Positions 26,117 to 34,553 of a DNA stretch of 64,000 bases are shown piece by piece. The notes beneath the pieces were generated by a model. That model worked only from the letters and a program-made list of their open reading frames with translations. It was not told the origin of the DNA and ran no database searches. Source of the DNA: Salipiger abyssi (GTDB lineage Bacteria; Pseudomonadota; Alphaproteobacteria; Rhodobacterales; Rhodobacteraceae); contig NZ_CP015093.1 in assembly GCF_001975705.1 (NCBI RefSeq), positions 2,418,001-2,482,000 of the forward strand, in the 5' to 3' direction. The stretch's first letter is position 1. Each line of letters begins with the position of its first letter. Both the position numbers and the translations under genes were made by a program.

Positions 26117-26150
26117 GGGCATTGATCCCCATACCTGAGGCCCGGAACAA

Positions 26151-26265
26151 GGCGCGTAGCGCCGCCTCTCACACATCGCAAAGCGATGTGTTGCCGGCAG
26201 GCGTTTGCAAGCAAACGCCGAGAGGCGGGCCCAGCGTCATGCCGAAGGCATTCCTATGGCATGAC
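26151..26265. repeat. Multi-hairpin palindromic element
   Basis: Nested inverted repeats in a 323-base convergent intergenic region. Outer stem CGCCTCTC / GAGAGGCG (26163-26170, 26220-26227) encloses two perfect 9-bp hairpins: ACACATCGC/GCGATGTGT (26171-26191) and GGCGTTTGC/GCAAACGCC (26200-26219), giving a three-way junction. A GGCGC/GCGCC hairpin precedes it (26151-26163) and GTCATGCC/GGCATGAC (26236-26265) follows. No coding potential. Confidence 0.75.
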
Positions 26266-26426
26266 CCGTCCGGGCGGGCTGCCGCTTTGGTGACGCCAGC
26301 GCTTAGCTTCTAGGTTCTTCGGATCTGGCCGGGATAAATCAAGGGATTCAATGGGGAGAGCGTCAGCCCACGGGCCGCCGCCGGGCCCGGCTTCCGTTGC
26401 GCTTAAGTCACTTCACCGCAGGCGTC

Positions 26427-26451
26427 CCGGGGACTGCAATCAGTGCCCCGG
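26427..26451 (-). terminator. Hairpin at the 3' end of the DUF3422 gene
   Basis: Stem CCGGGG-ACTG / CAGT-G-CCCCGG with a CAAT loop overlapping the last codons and stop of the minus-strand DUF3422 gene. No T run follows, so terminator function is tentative. Confidence 0.35.
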
Positions 26452-27741
26452 CCCGTCCTTTGCAACCGATTTGCGGATCCGCCGGATCCCCAGCCAGACC
26501 GCCAGCGCCACGGGCAGCACCGTCAGCGCTGTCAGCAGGCCCTTGCTGATCCCCACGGCACCCGCCACCGGGTAGAGCAGATAGCCCACCAGCGACACCG
26601 CGTAATAGCTGATCGCCACCACCGAGAGCCCCTCGACCGTGTGTTGCAGGCGCAATTGCAGATCGGCGCGGCGGTCCATGCTCTCCAGCAGCTCCTGATT
26701 CTGCGCCGAGCGCTTCACCTCGACCCGTGTACGCAGCAGATCGCCCGCCCGCATCGCCCGCGCCGACATCGCCTCCAGCCGCTTTTCGGTGCTCTTCACC
26801 GTGCGCATGGCGGGCTCGAAACGCCGCGCCATGAATTCGCGGAAGGTCTGGCGCCCCTCGAACCGCTCTTCGCGCAGCACCGCGATGCGCTGGCTGACCA
26901 GCGCCTCATAGGCGCCCGTCGCCGAGAGCCGGAAGGCGGTCTGCGCCGCCAGCGTCTCGAGCTCGGAGGAGACCCGCAGCAGCGCCTGCAAGGTCTCTTC
27001 CTCGGGCGCCTCGCCATGGGTCATGTCGGTCATCAGCCGGGTCAGTTCCTCGTCGATCTCGGTCATCCGCGCGGCGATGGCGCGCACTCGGGTAAAGCCC
27101 AGCATCGACAGCGCCTTGTAGGTCTCGATCTCGCAGAGCCGCTGCACCACCCGCCCGACGCGACGCTCGCCGGTGCCGGCGGTGGGGAACACCGCAAAGC
27201 GCAGATGCCCGCCCTGGTCGATGCGGAAATCGCCCGCCACCACCAGCGCGTCGTCGAGCACCCGGCTCACCGCCATGCTGTCGGCGACCAGCCAGTCATT
27301 GGCCAGCGCGTTGGTCTCTGCCGGATCCTGCGGCCGTTCGCAGACCCGGATCATCGCCGAGGTCACCCGCACGCCGGGCGCACTGGCCAGCCAGTCCTCG
27401 GGGAAGACGTCGAAATCCGCCGGATCGAAGGGGCGCTCGCCGAGACCGTTCAGGAACACCGTGTAGGTGACGAACTCGGTATGCTGCTCCCATTTCAGCA
27501 CATGCGGGCCGATGGCGGCGGAGAAATGCGTGGCGCCGGGCTGCGGGTGCTGGGTGCCGTAGCGGTCGAGCAGCGCTTTGAGATGCGCCACATCCTGCGC
27601 CCGGTCGCGCGAGGCGGCATCCTGCGCCTTCTTGATCGCCAGATAGACCGCGCGGCAGGGCGCGCGCAGCGCCGGAAACGGGCGGGCGTGCAGCTCGTTG
27701 GCGAGCTGATAGCGCAGCGGGTGGTCCTCTATCGGCGGCAT
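26440..27741 (-). CDS. DUF3422 family membrane protein
   Basis: 433-residue protein from MPPIEDHPLRYQLANELHARPFP, the conserved DUF3422 opening. A long soluble region with helical, charged segments (about 230-370, likely coiled coil) is followed by two C-terminal membrane helices (VVAISYYAVSLVGYLLYPV and LLTALTVLPVALAVWLG). Function is not established. The start at 27741 is preferred over 27795 because the family begins at this Met. Convergent with the sulfotransferase-like gene. Confidence 0.85.
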   Translation of the reverse strand: MPPIEDHPLRYQLANELHARPFPALRAPCRAVYLAIKKAQDAASRDRAQDVAHLKALLDRYGTQHPQPGATHFSAAIGPHVLKWEQHTEFVTYTVFLNGLGERPFDPADFDVFPEDWLASAPGVRVTSAMIRVCERPQDPAETNALANDWLVADSMAVSRVLDDALVVAGDFRIDQGGHLRFAVFPTAGTGERRVGRVVQRLCEIETYKALSMLGFTRVRAIAARMTEIDEELTRLMTDMTHGEAPEEETLQALLRVSSELETLAAQTAFRLSATGAYEALVSQRIAVLREERFEGRQTFREFMARRFEPAMRTVKSTEKRLEAMSARAMRAGDLLRTRVEVKRSAQNQELLESMDRRADLQLRLQHTVEGLSVVAISYYAVSLVGYLLYPVAGAVGISKGLLTALTVLPVALAVWLGIRRIRKSVAKDGPGH

Positions 27742-27871
27742 CGGGGCGGTCCTGCAGTGGCTCGTGTCGCGGCAACCTACAAATGCGTGCCTCAAAGTAA
27801 AGAAATTTCTTAAGTCGTTTCAGTGTGTTACGGGGATGCAATGGTATACAAACCGGCAAGCCCCGGAAATG

Positions 27872-28279
27872 TCAGGGCTTTGGCGCCGCCGCCCCGACAT
27901 AGCGCGACAGCATGACGTAATCCTTTCGCGGCCCCGAGACATGCCAGCGGGTTGTCCAGACCGGCCATGCGCCGAAATCGTAGAACACCGCATAGGTATC
28001 CGGCGGGCAGCGATGCTCGGCCTGACCGCCCTCTGCCGGCACCTGGTGAAAGAACCGCCCGTCCTCGAAATACACCCGCAACGCCCTGTCCCAGAGATAG
28101 CGCCGCTCGCTGTGATAGCGGGCCTGCGGCATCACCAGCGTGCCGCGCTCGATATAGAGCGCGCCCATACCTTTCGGGACCCAGAGCGCGGTGCCTTCGA
28201 ACCGTGCGATACCTCCGTCGTGATGGCGGATCTGGCGTTCGAGCTCCCATTCTCCGAAAAACGCGTCGAGATTAGCCAC
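27872..28279 (-). CDS. DUF6314 family protein
   Basis: Small soluble protein of 135 residues beginning (GTG) ANLDAFFGEWELERQI, with GTALWVPKGMGALYIERGTL and a WTTRWHVSGPRKDYVMLSRY end. The pattern is of DUF6314, a lipocalin-like beta-barrel family of unknown function. The frame is open far upstream antisense to purB, but the protein family begins here and a GCGAGG precedes the GTG. Divergent from purB with about 140 bases between them. Confidence 0.75.
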   Translation of the reverse strand: MANLDAFFGEWELERQIRHHDGGIARFEGTALWVPKGMGALYIERGTLVMPQARYHSERRYLWDRALRVYFEDGRFFHQVPAEGGQAEHRCPPDTYAVFYDFGAWPVWTTRWHVSGPRKDYVMLSRYVGAAAPKP

Positions 28280-28417
28280 TGGCCGCCTCGCTTTCCCATT
28301 TAAACCAAACCGGGGGCCGCACCCTCGTGCGGAGGCGGCGGCGCCCCTCGAACCCTTGCCGCCTCGCTCCGCACGCCCTATGACGCGCGCGACGCCCATG
28401 CAAGCCGAGGACTGCCG

Positions 28418-29725
28418 ATGATCCCCCGTTACGCCCGCCCCGAGATGACCGCGATCTGGGACCCCGCCACCAAATTCCGCATCTGGTACGAGATCGAGGC
28501 GCATGCCTGCGACGCGCAGGCGGCCCTCGGCGTGATCCCGAAAGCGAATGCCGAGGCCGTGTGGAAGGCCAAGGACGTGGAGTTCGACGTCGCCCGCATC
28601 GACGAGATCGAAGCGGTCACCAAGCACGATGTCATCGCCTTCCTGACCCATCTCGCCGAGCATGTGGGCAGCGAGGAGGCACGCTTTGTGCATCAGGGCA
28701 TGACCAGCTCGGACGTGCTCGACACCTGCCTGAACGTGCAGCTCGTGCGCGCAGCCGACATCCTGCTGGAGGGCGTGGACAAGCTGCTCGCCGCGCTGAA
28801 GAAACGCGCCTACGAGCACAAGGACACCGTGCGCGTGGGCCGCTCGCACGGCATCCACGCGGAGCCCACCACGATGGGGCTCACCTTCGCGCGCTTCTAC
28901 GCCGAGATGGACCGCAACCGGAACCGCCTGGAAAAGGCCCGCTACGAGATCGCCACCGGCGCGATTTCCGGCGCGGTCGGCACCTTTGCCAATATCGACC
29001 CGGCGGTCGAGGAGCATGTCTGCGAAAAGCTCGGCCTGCGCCCCGAGCCGATCAGCACGCAGGTGATCCCGCGCGACCGCCACGCGATGTTCTTTGCCAC
29101 GCTGGGCGTGATCGCCTCGTCGATCGAGAACGTCGCGATCGAGATCCGCCACATGCAGCGCACCGAGGTGCTGGAAGGGGCCGAGTTCTTCTCCATGGGC
29201 CAGAAGGGCTCCTCGGCGATGCCGCACAAGAAGAACCCGGTGCTGACCGAGAACCTCACCGGCCTTGCCCGGCTGGTGCGCATGACGGTGATCCCGGCGC
29301 TGGAGAACGTGGCGCTCTGGCACGAGCGCGATATCTCGCATTCCTCCGTGGAGCGCGGCATCGGCCCGGATGCGACGATCACCCTCGATTTCGCCCTGAA
29401 CCGCCTAGCGGGCGTCGTCGACAAGATGATCATCTATCCGCAGAACATGCTCGACAATATGAACAAGTTCCCCGGGCTGGTGATGTCGCAGCGGGTGCTG
29501 CTGGCGCTGACACAGGCCGGCGTATCGCGCGAGGATGCCTATGCCATGGTGCAGCGCAATGCGCTCAAGGTCTGGGAAGAGCGGCTCGATTTCCGCGAAC
29601 TGCTGCTGGCCGACGAAGAGGTGGTCAAGGCGCTCGGTGTCGACGGCATCAACGAGAAATTCGACATGGGCTATCACACCAAGCATGTGGACACGATCTT
29701 CAAGCGGGTCTTTGGCGAGGGCTGA
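28418..29725 (+). CDS. purB: Adenylosuccinate lyase
   Basis: Catalyses two steps of purine synthesis (SAICAR to AICAR, adenylosuccinate to AMP). 435 residues, cytosolic homotetramer in the family. Signature loop GSSAMPHKKNPV near residue 267; catalytic His in GRSHGIHAEPTT; HQGMTSSDVLDT substrate motif. Starts MIPRYARPEMTAIW as in most orthologues. Followed after 180 bases by a tiny exported-protein gene. Confidence 0.97.
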   Translation: MIPRYARPEMTAIWDPATKFRIWYEIEAHACDAQAALGVIPKANAEAVWKAKDVEFDVARIDEIEAVTKHDVIAFLTHLAEHVGSEEARFVHQGMTSSDVLDTCLNVQLVRAADILLEGVDKLLAALKKRAYEHKDTVRVGRSHGIHAEPTTMGLTFARFYAEMDRNRNRLEKARYEIATGAISGAVGTFANIDPAVEEHVCEKLGLRPEPISTQVIPRDRHAMFFATLGVIASSIENVAIEIRHMQRTEVLEGAEFFSMGQKGSSAMPHKKNPVLTENLTGLARLVRMTVIPALENVALWHERDISHSSVERGIGPDATITLDFALNRLAGVVDKMIIYPQNMLDNMNKFPGLVMSQRVLLALTQAGVSREDAYAMVQRNALKVWEERLDFRELLLADEEVVKALGVDGINEKFDMGYHTKHVDTIFKRVFGEG

Positions 29726-29852
29726 GTGCTTGCCAGCCCGCAGCGCAGGTGGCGCCGGCGGGCAGGCATATTTGTGAAAGAGAAGACGCAGGGGCGTGGC
29801 GCGGAATTTGGCGCTCACGCCTCTGTGACCTTCGCGTTTTACGGGAATCTTT

Positions 29853-29880
29853 TTGCCGTTGCGTCAATCCATGCTAGTTT
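29853..29880 (+). promoter_or_regulatory. Possible promoter of the small exported-protein gene
   Basis: TTGCCG (29853-29858) and TAGTTT (29875-29880) with 16-base spacing, 27 bases before the ATG at 29908. Moderate match only. Confidence 0.35.
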
Positions 29881-29907
29881 TGGCATATTCCAGCAGGAGG
29901 ACGCAGA

Positions 29908-30060
29908 ATGACGATCAAGACGCTACTGACCGCCGCCGCCCTCGCGGTTGCACCGGCCCTGGCCCTCGCCTGCCCGGCGAAACAGGAGGCGAAGATGAGC
30001 TGCTCCGACGGGATGGTCTACGATTCCGCCAGCAACAGCTGTCAGGTCGTATCGGGCTGA
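29908..30060 (+). CDS. Small exported cysteine-containing protein
   Basis: 50-residue protein: signal peptide MTIKTLLTAAALAVAPALA followed by a short mature part with four cysteines including CPAKQEAKMSCSDGMVYD and SCQVVSG. The spacing resembles a minimal chitin-binding-like or disulfide-stapled motif (CSDGMVYDSASNSC), but the domain is too short to assign. Strong AGGAGG at 29894-29899 before the ATG and an intrinsic terminator after the stop support a real, independently transcribed gene. Confidence 0.8.
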   Translation: MTIKTLLTAAALAVAPALALACPAKQEAKMSCSDGMVYDSASNSCQVVSG

Positions 30061-30084
30061 AAACCGCTAAGATTTGCCTGGAGG

Positions 30085-30110
30085 AGGTGGCCCGCAAAGG
30101 CCGCCTTTTT
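30085..30110 (+). terminator. Intrinsic terminator of the small exported-protein gene
   Basis: GGTGGCC / GGCCGCC stem (one G-T pair) with a CGCAAA loop and a T5 run, 25 bases after the stop at 30060. Confidence 0.8.
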
Positions 30111-30208
30111 CGTTTTTGGTGGGGATTTCGGCCATGATTTCGGTCGGGAGTGAGGCTTCGTTAACCCGGGCGCGGTAGCTCTGGGGCACCAGAACGGAGC
30201 GGTTCCCG

Positions 30209-31261
30209 ATGTCGAATCTGTCCCCGATTGCCACCTTGCCGGGCCCGGTTGCGCCGCGCCCGCCGCTCACACGCCGGGCCAAGGCGGCGATCATCGTGCA
30301 ATTCCTGCTCAACGAGAACGCCGATGTGCCGCTCTCGTCGCTGCCCGACGATTTGCAGGCGGAGCTGACCCAGCAGCTCGGGCGCATGCGTTATGTCGAC
30401 CGCGAGACGCTGAACGCGGTGATCGAGGAATTCTCCGAGGAGCTGTCCTCGGTCGGCCTGTCCTTTCCCGGCGACATAGCGGGCGCGCTTTCCGCGCTCG
30501 ACGGCAAGATCAGCCACCGCACCGCCGCGCGGCTGCGCAAGGAGGCAGGCGTGCGCCAGACCGGCGATCCCTGGGAGCGGATCAACAAGCTCGACGAGGA
30601 GCGGATCGAACAGCTGGTGCTGGGCGAGGCGACGGAGGTGGCGGCGGTGATGATGTCGAAGATCGACACAGCCAAGGCCGCGCGCGTGCTGGCGCGGCTG
30701 CCCGGCGACCGGGCACGGCGGATCTCCTATGCGATCTCGATGACCGCCGGTGTCAGCCCCGAGGCAGTGGACCGGATCGGGCTGAGCCTTGCCGCACAGC
30801 TCGACGCCGAGCCGCTCAAGGCCTTCGAGAAAAAGCCCGACGAGCGGGTGGGTGCGATTCTCAACTACGCCGCCAGCGCCAAGCGCGACGAGGTGCTGGA
30901 GGGGCTGGAGGAGACGGATAGCGAGTTTGCCGAGGCGGTGCGCAAGGCGATCTTTACCTTCGCCAATATTCCCGACCGGCTGAAAAAGGCGGATGTGCCC
31001 AAGATCACCCGCGACGTGCCAGCGGATGTGCTGACCCAGGCCATCGCGGCGGCGCAGTCGGAGGTGGATCTGGCGGCGGCGGAATTCCTGCTCGAGAACA
31101 TGTCGAAGCGCATGGCGGGCAGCCTGCGCGAGGATGCGGCGGGCATGAGCGTGGGCGCCAAGAAGGGCGAGGCGGCGATGAATCAGGTGGTCTCGGCGAT
31201 CCGCGATCTGGTCACCACCGGCGAGATCGAGCTGCGCGATCCCGATGACGAGGAGGAGTGA
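30209..31261 (+). CDS. fliG: Flagellar motor switch protein FliG
   Basis: 350-residue FliG homologue. N-terminal LTRRAKAAIIVQFLLNENADVP matches FliG-N, the middle domain contains ARVLARLPGDRARRISYAIS, and the C-terminal domain has FTFANIPDRLKKADVPKI at the torque-helix position, ending GEAAMNQVVSAIRDLVTTGEIEL. It couples rotor and stator and sets switching in the flagellar C-ring. No other flagellar gene is in the window. The torque-helix charges differ from E. coli, so divergent function is possible, but length and all domains are intact. Confidence 0.85.
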   Translation: MSNLSPIATLPGPVAPRPPLTRRAKAAIIVQFLLNENADVPLSSLPDDLQAELTQQLGRMRYVDRETLNAVIEEFSEELSSVGLSFPGDIAGALSALDGKISHRTAARLRKEAGVRQTGDPWERINKLDEERIEQLVLGEATEVAAVMMSKIDTAKAARVLARLPGDRARRISYAISMTAGVSPEAVDRIGLSLAAQLDAEPLKAFEKKPDERVGAILNYAASAKRDEVLEGLEETDSEFAEAVRKAIFTFANIPDRLKKADVPKITRDVPADVLTQAIAAAQSEVDLAAAEFLLENMSKRMAGSLREDAAGMSVGAKKGEAAMNQVVSAIRDLVTTGEIELRDPDDEEE

Positions 31262-31270
31262 TCTCGCGTG

Positions 31271-32539
31271 TCAGGCGGGCCGTGCGGCGGGCTCTGCGCG
31301 CAAATGGCCCGCGCCCCAGGCGCTGAGCGCCACCATCGCCGCGGCCGTGCCGAGGCAGAGCGGCAGGCCTCCCAGCTGGTAGCTCGCTCCGGACAGCACT
31401 GTGCCCATCAGCCGCCCCGCCGCGTTCGCCATGTAGTAGAAGCCCACATCCATCGTCACCCGCCTGTCCTCGGTGAAGGCGAGGATCAGGTAGGAATGCA
31501 GCGCCGAGTTCACCGCGAAGATCGCGCCGAAGACCAGCAGCCCGGCCACAAGCAGGGCGGTCAGCCAGGGCGCGGGGCTGCCCGCGGCGAGGGTGAGCAG
31601 TGCCAGGGCCAGCGGCACCACGCTCAGCGCCAGCGCCCAGGTTTTGGCATCGGCGACGATGGCAGCCGCGCCGCGCGCTCTTGCGTGCAGCAGTTTCGGC
31701 GCGGCCGCTTGCACCGCACCGTAAAGGATGATCCAGACCGCCATGAAGCTGCCGATGACGAAAAACGCCATGCGGTTGCCCGCCTCGGAGCCGTCCGACA
31801 GCACCGCGTAGAAATAGATCGGGATGCCGACCACGAACCACACGTCGCGCGCGCCAAAGAGAAACACCCGCGAGAGGCTCAGCCAGTTGACGTTGCGGTT
31901 CTTGGAAAAGACCTCGCGGAATGCCGCGTCCTTGCGCCCGGTTGGCAGGCCGGAGGGCATGCGCAGCACGACCGCGATCAGGATCGCCGCCAGCACCGCC
32001 GCCATGCCCAGCACCGAAGGCACGAAGCCGGCGAGCCCCAGCAGCGCCGCGCCGAGCAAAAAGCCCAGCCCCTTCACCGCGTTCTTGGAGCCGGTCAGCA
32101 GCGCCACCCAGCGGAAAAGCCCGTCGCCGCCCTTGGGCGCCAAGAGCTTCACCGCCGATTTCGAGGACATCTTGGCGAGATCCTTGGCCACGCCGGACGC
32201 GCCCTGCACCAGCATCACATAGGCCACCGAGGCGCCGATGGCCCAGGACGGATCCAGCCGCGCCAGCGCCAGCAGCGCCACGACCTGAAGCGTCAGCCCG
32301 GCATAGAGCGTCGCGGTCAGCCCGAACCGCGCCGCGATCCAGCCCGCCGAGAGGTTGGTGACCACGCCGGCGATCTCGTAGAGCACGAAGAGATAGGCGA
32401 GCTGCACCGGCGAAAAACCGAGCGTGTGGAAATGCAGCAGCACCAGCATGCGCAGCGCGCCGTCGGTGAGCATGAAGGCCCAGTAGGCGGCGGTCACCGC
32501 CACATAGGCGGCAAGCCCGCTGGCTCGGTCGGTCGGCAT
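31271..32539 (-). CDS. arsJ: Organoarsenical efflux MFS transporter ArsJ
   Basis: 422-residue major-facilitator protein with about 11-12 hydrophobic helices. Conserved ArsJ features are the opening AYVAVTAAYWAFMLTDGALRM, VQGASGVAKDLAKMSSKSAVK and FLFGARDVWFVVGIPIY. ArsJ exports 1-arseno-3-phosphoglycerate formed by GAPDH from arsenate; the product hydrolyses outside, so the pair extrudes arsenate. The GAPDH gene lies directly upstream and the ArsR-ArsC gene before that, which makes the assignment strong. Convergent with fliG (10 bases apart). Confidence 0.9.
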   Translation of the reverse strand: MPTDRASGLAAYVAVTAAYWAFMLTDGALRMLVLLHFHTLGFSPVQLAYLFVLYEIAGVVTNLSAGWIAARFGLTATLYAGLTLQVVALLALARLDPSWAIGASVAYVMLVQGASGVAKDLAKMSSKSAVKLLAPKGGDGLFRWVALLTGSKNAVKGLGFLLGAALLGLAGFVPSVLGMAAVLAAILIAVVLRMPSGLPTGRKDAAFREVFSKNRNVNWLSLSRVFLFGARDVWFVVGIPIYFYAVLSDGSEAGNRMAFFVIGSFMAVWIILYGAVQAAAPKLLHARARGAAAIVADAKTWALALSVVPLALALLTLAAGSPAPWLTALLVAGLLVFGAIFAVNSALHSYLILAFTEDRRVTMDVGFYYMANAAGRLMGTVLSGASYQLGGLPLCLGTAAAMVALSAWGAGHLRAEPAARPA

Positions 32540-32603
32540 GTCGGGCGGTCCTTTGGGTGGCGGCGTTGGGGGGAGTATTTTTCAGAAAGATGAAAGGGGT
32601 ATG

Positions 32604-33602
32604 TCAGAGCGAGGCGCCGACCATCCGCGCCACATCGGCGAGCCGGTTGGCATAGCCCCATTCATTGTCATACCAGGCGTAGAGCTTGAGCTGGGTGCCG
32701 TCGGTGACCATGGTGGAAGGCGCGTCGATGATGCTGGAGCGCGGGTCGTTCACATAATCGCAGCTCACCAGCGGGCGCTCCTCATAGCCGAGAATGCCCC
32801 TGAGCGGGCCTTCGGCGGCCTGTTTGAAGAGCGCATTGACCTCTTCGGCGGTCGTGGCGCGTTCGAGCTCGAAGACGCAATCGGTCAGCGAGGCGTTGAG
32901 CAGCGGCACCCGCACCGCGTGGCCGTTCAGCTTGCCCGTGAGCTCGGGGTAGATCAGCGTAATCGCGCTGGCGCTGCCGGTGGTGGTGGGGATCAGCGAA
33001 TTCAGCGCCGAACGGGCGCGGCGCAGATCCTTGGCGGGCCGGTCGACGATGGTCTGGGTGTTGGTCACGTCGTGGATCGTGGTGATCATGCCGTGTTTGA
33101 TGCCGAGATTCTCGTGCACCACCTTGACCACCGGGGCGAGGCAGTTGGTGGTGCAGCTCGCCGCCGTCACGATGTGATGTTGTGCCGGGTCGTATGCGTC
33201 GTTGTTGACGCCATAGACGATATTGGCGGTGGGGCCGTCTTTGACCGGGGCCGAGACCACGACCTTCTTCACGCCGGCGGCGAAATAGGGGGCGAGCCTG
33301 GCCTCGGTCTTGAAGACGCCGGTGCAGTCGATCACCACGTCGATCCCGTCGAGCGGCAGATCCTCGATGCGTTTTTCGCCATGCACGGGCAGGCAGGTGC
33401 CGTCGATGGTGACGCTGTCCGCATCGTGGGAGAACGCGGCGGGCCAGCGCCCGTGCACCGTGTCGAATTCCAGCAGATGCGCATGCATCGCGGCATCGCC
33501 CACCGCGTCGTTGATCCAGGCGATCTCCGCGCCGCTTTCGAGCAGCGGGCGGAGCGCGAGCTTGCCCATGCGGCCAAGCCCGTTCAGAGCGTAGGTGGTC
33601 AT
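32604..33602 (-). CDS. ArsJ-associated glyceraldehyde-3-phosphate dehydrogenase
   Basis: 332-residue GAPDH. NAD-binding start [17 protein letters not shown], catalytic Cys in [10 protein letters not shown] near residue 152, catalytic His region [12 protein letters not shown]-terminal [11 protein letters not shown]. Within an ars operon this enzyme uses arsenate in place of phosphate to make 1-arseno-3-phosphoglycerate for ArsJ. The glycine pattern GLGRMG differs slightly from the GFGRIG of housekeeping enzymes, consistent with a dedicated paralogue. Start at 33602 overlaps the upstream gene's stop by four bases. Confidence 0.93.
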   Translation of the reverse strand: MTTYALNGLGRMGKLALRPLLESGAEIAWINDAVGDAAMHAHLLEFDTVHGRWPAAFSHDADSVTIDGTCLPVHGEKRIEDLPLDGIDVVIDCTGVFKTEARLAPYFAAGVKKVVVSAPVKDGPTANIVYGVNNDAYDPAQHHIVTAASCTTNCLAPVVKVVHENLGIKHGMITTIHDVTNTQTIVDRPAKDLRRARSALNSLIPTTTGSASAITLIYPELTGKLNGHAVRVPLLNASLTDCVFELERATTAEEVNALFKQAAEGPLRGILGYEERPLVSCDYVNDPRSSIIDAPSTMVTDGTQLKLYAWYDNEWGYANRLADVARMVGASL

Positions 33603-34447
33603 TGCGTGTGGTCCTCGGTGTCGGGATGGCCGATACGGTCGACGGCGTGTTGCAGGGAAATCCGGTCGAGCGTGCCGAGCGGCAGGGCGGTGAAGGCCGT
33701 GAGCCGGTGTTTCAGCATGCCGAAGACCTGCTGGAAGGCGAGGCGTTTTTCCGCGTCGGTGCCGGTCGCTTTCACCGGATCGGGCAGCCCCCAATGGGCG
33801 CTGATCGGCTGGCCAGCCCAGGCGGGGCAATCCTCATTCGCGGCGCGGTCGCAGACGGTGAAGACAAAATCCATCTTCGGCGCGTCCGCGGCCCAGAATT
33901 CCGAAACATGCTTGGCGCGCAGCGTGGCCGTCGGCAGACCCTTGTCTTCCAGCATCGCCAGGGCGATGGGGTTCAGCTCGGAGTAGGGCTGTGTGCCGGC
34001 GGAATAGGCCTCGAACCGATCGCCGGCGAGATTGCGCAGCAGGGCCTCGGCCAGGATCGAGCGGGCGGAATTGCCGGTGCAGATGAACAGCACATTGTAC
34101 TTGCGGGGGGCCATGGCGGGGTTTCCTTGCATGGGGGCGGAGGGCTGCGGCGGGCAGAGATCGGGGCGCCCGTGGCAACAATCGTCGAAGAGAAACCCGA
34201 TCAGCCCGCGCATCGCGCCGACATCGGCGCGGTAAAGCAGCGACCGGCCGTCACGGGTCTGGGTGATCAGCCCGGCCTCGCGCAGCGCGGAGAGGTAGAC
34301 CGAGGCGGTGCTGGCCTTCAGCCCCAGTGCCGCGCCGATCTCGCCTGCCGGCACCGCATCGGGATAGCGGCGCAGGAGCAGGCGGAATAGGTCCATCCGC
34401 TGCGGGTGACTGAGGGTGCTGAGCTGAGTGAAGCGATTCGTTTCCAC
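33599..34447 (-). CDS. ArsR repressor - arsenate reductase (ArsC) fusion
   Basis: 282-residue two-domain protein. Residues 1-98 form an ArsR winged helix ([21 protein letters not shown]), ending in [11 protein letters not shown], a Cys90-Cys91/Cys98 set like the C-terminal As(III) site of some ArsR proteins. Residues ~115-280 are a low-molecular-weight phosphatase-type arsenate reductase: [19 protein letters not shown] with catalytic Cys and Arg, and [14 protein letters not shown] with further redox cysteines. Start is a GTG at 34447; an ATG two bases upstream is out of frame and no ribosome-binding site is visible, so translation may be leaderless. First gene of the ars operon. Confidence 0.88.
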   Translation of the reverse strand: METNRFTQLSTLSHPQRMDLFRLLLRRYPDAVPAGEIGAALGLKASTASVYLSALREAGLITQTRDGRSLLYRADVGAMRGLIGFLFDDCCHGRPDLCPPQPSAPMQGNPAMAPRKYNVLFICTGNSARSILAEALLRNLAGDRFEAYSAGTQPYSELNPIALAMLEDKGLPTATLRAKHVSEFWAADAPKMDFVFTVCDRAANEDCPAWAGQPISAHWGLPDPVKATGTDAEKRLAFQQVFGMLKHRLTAFTALPLGTLDRISLQHAVDRIGHPDTEDHTQ

Positions 34448-34470
34448 ATTTCATGAAATAATGAAATATA
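34448..34470 (-). promoter_or_regulatory. Putative ArsR operator
   Basis: Perfect 12-bp palindrome ATTTCATGAAAT (34448-34459) followed by a second TGAAAT (34462-34467) in an AT-rich stretch directly abutting the GTG start. ArsR/SmtB proteins typically bind such TGAA/TTCA inverted repeats. Position predicts autorepression. Confidence 0.55.
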
Positions 34471-34521
34471 GATTGGACGGCAATGATATTCTGTGCGGTT
34501 CCGGGCGGGAAAGAGAGGGGA

Positions 34522-34544
34522 GGGTGGGCAAGGATCGCCCACCC
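34522..34544 (-). terminator. GGGTGGGC/GCCCACCC hairpin after the phosphotransacylase gene
   Basis: Perfect 8-bp stem GGGTGGGC / GCCCACCC with a 7-base loop, 10 bases past the stop of the minus-strand gene at 34554. Related hairpins occur at 49171-49247 and 51198-51225. Confidence 0.5.
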
Positions 34545-34553
34545 AATGCGGGA

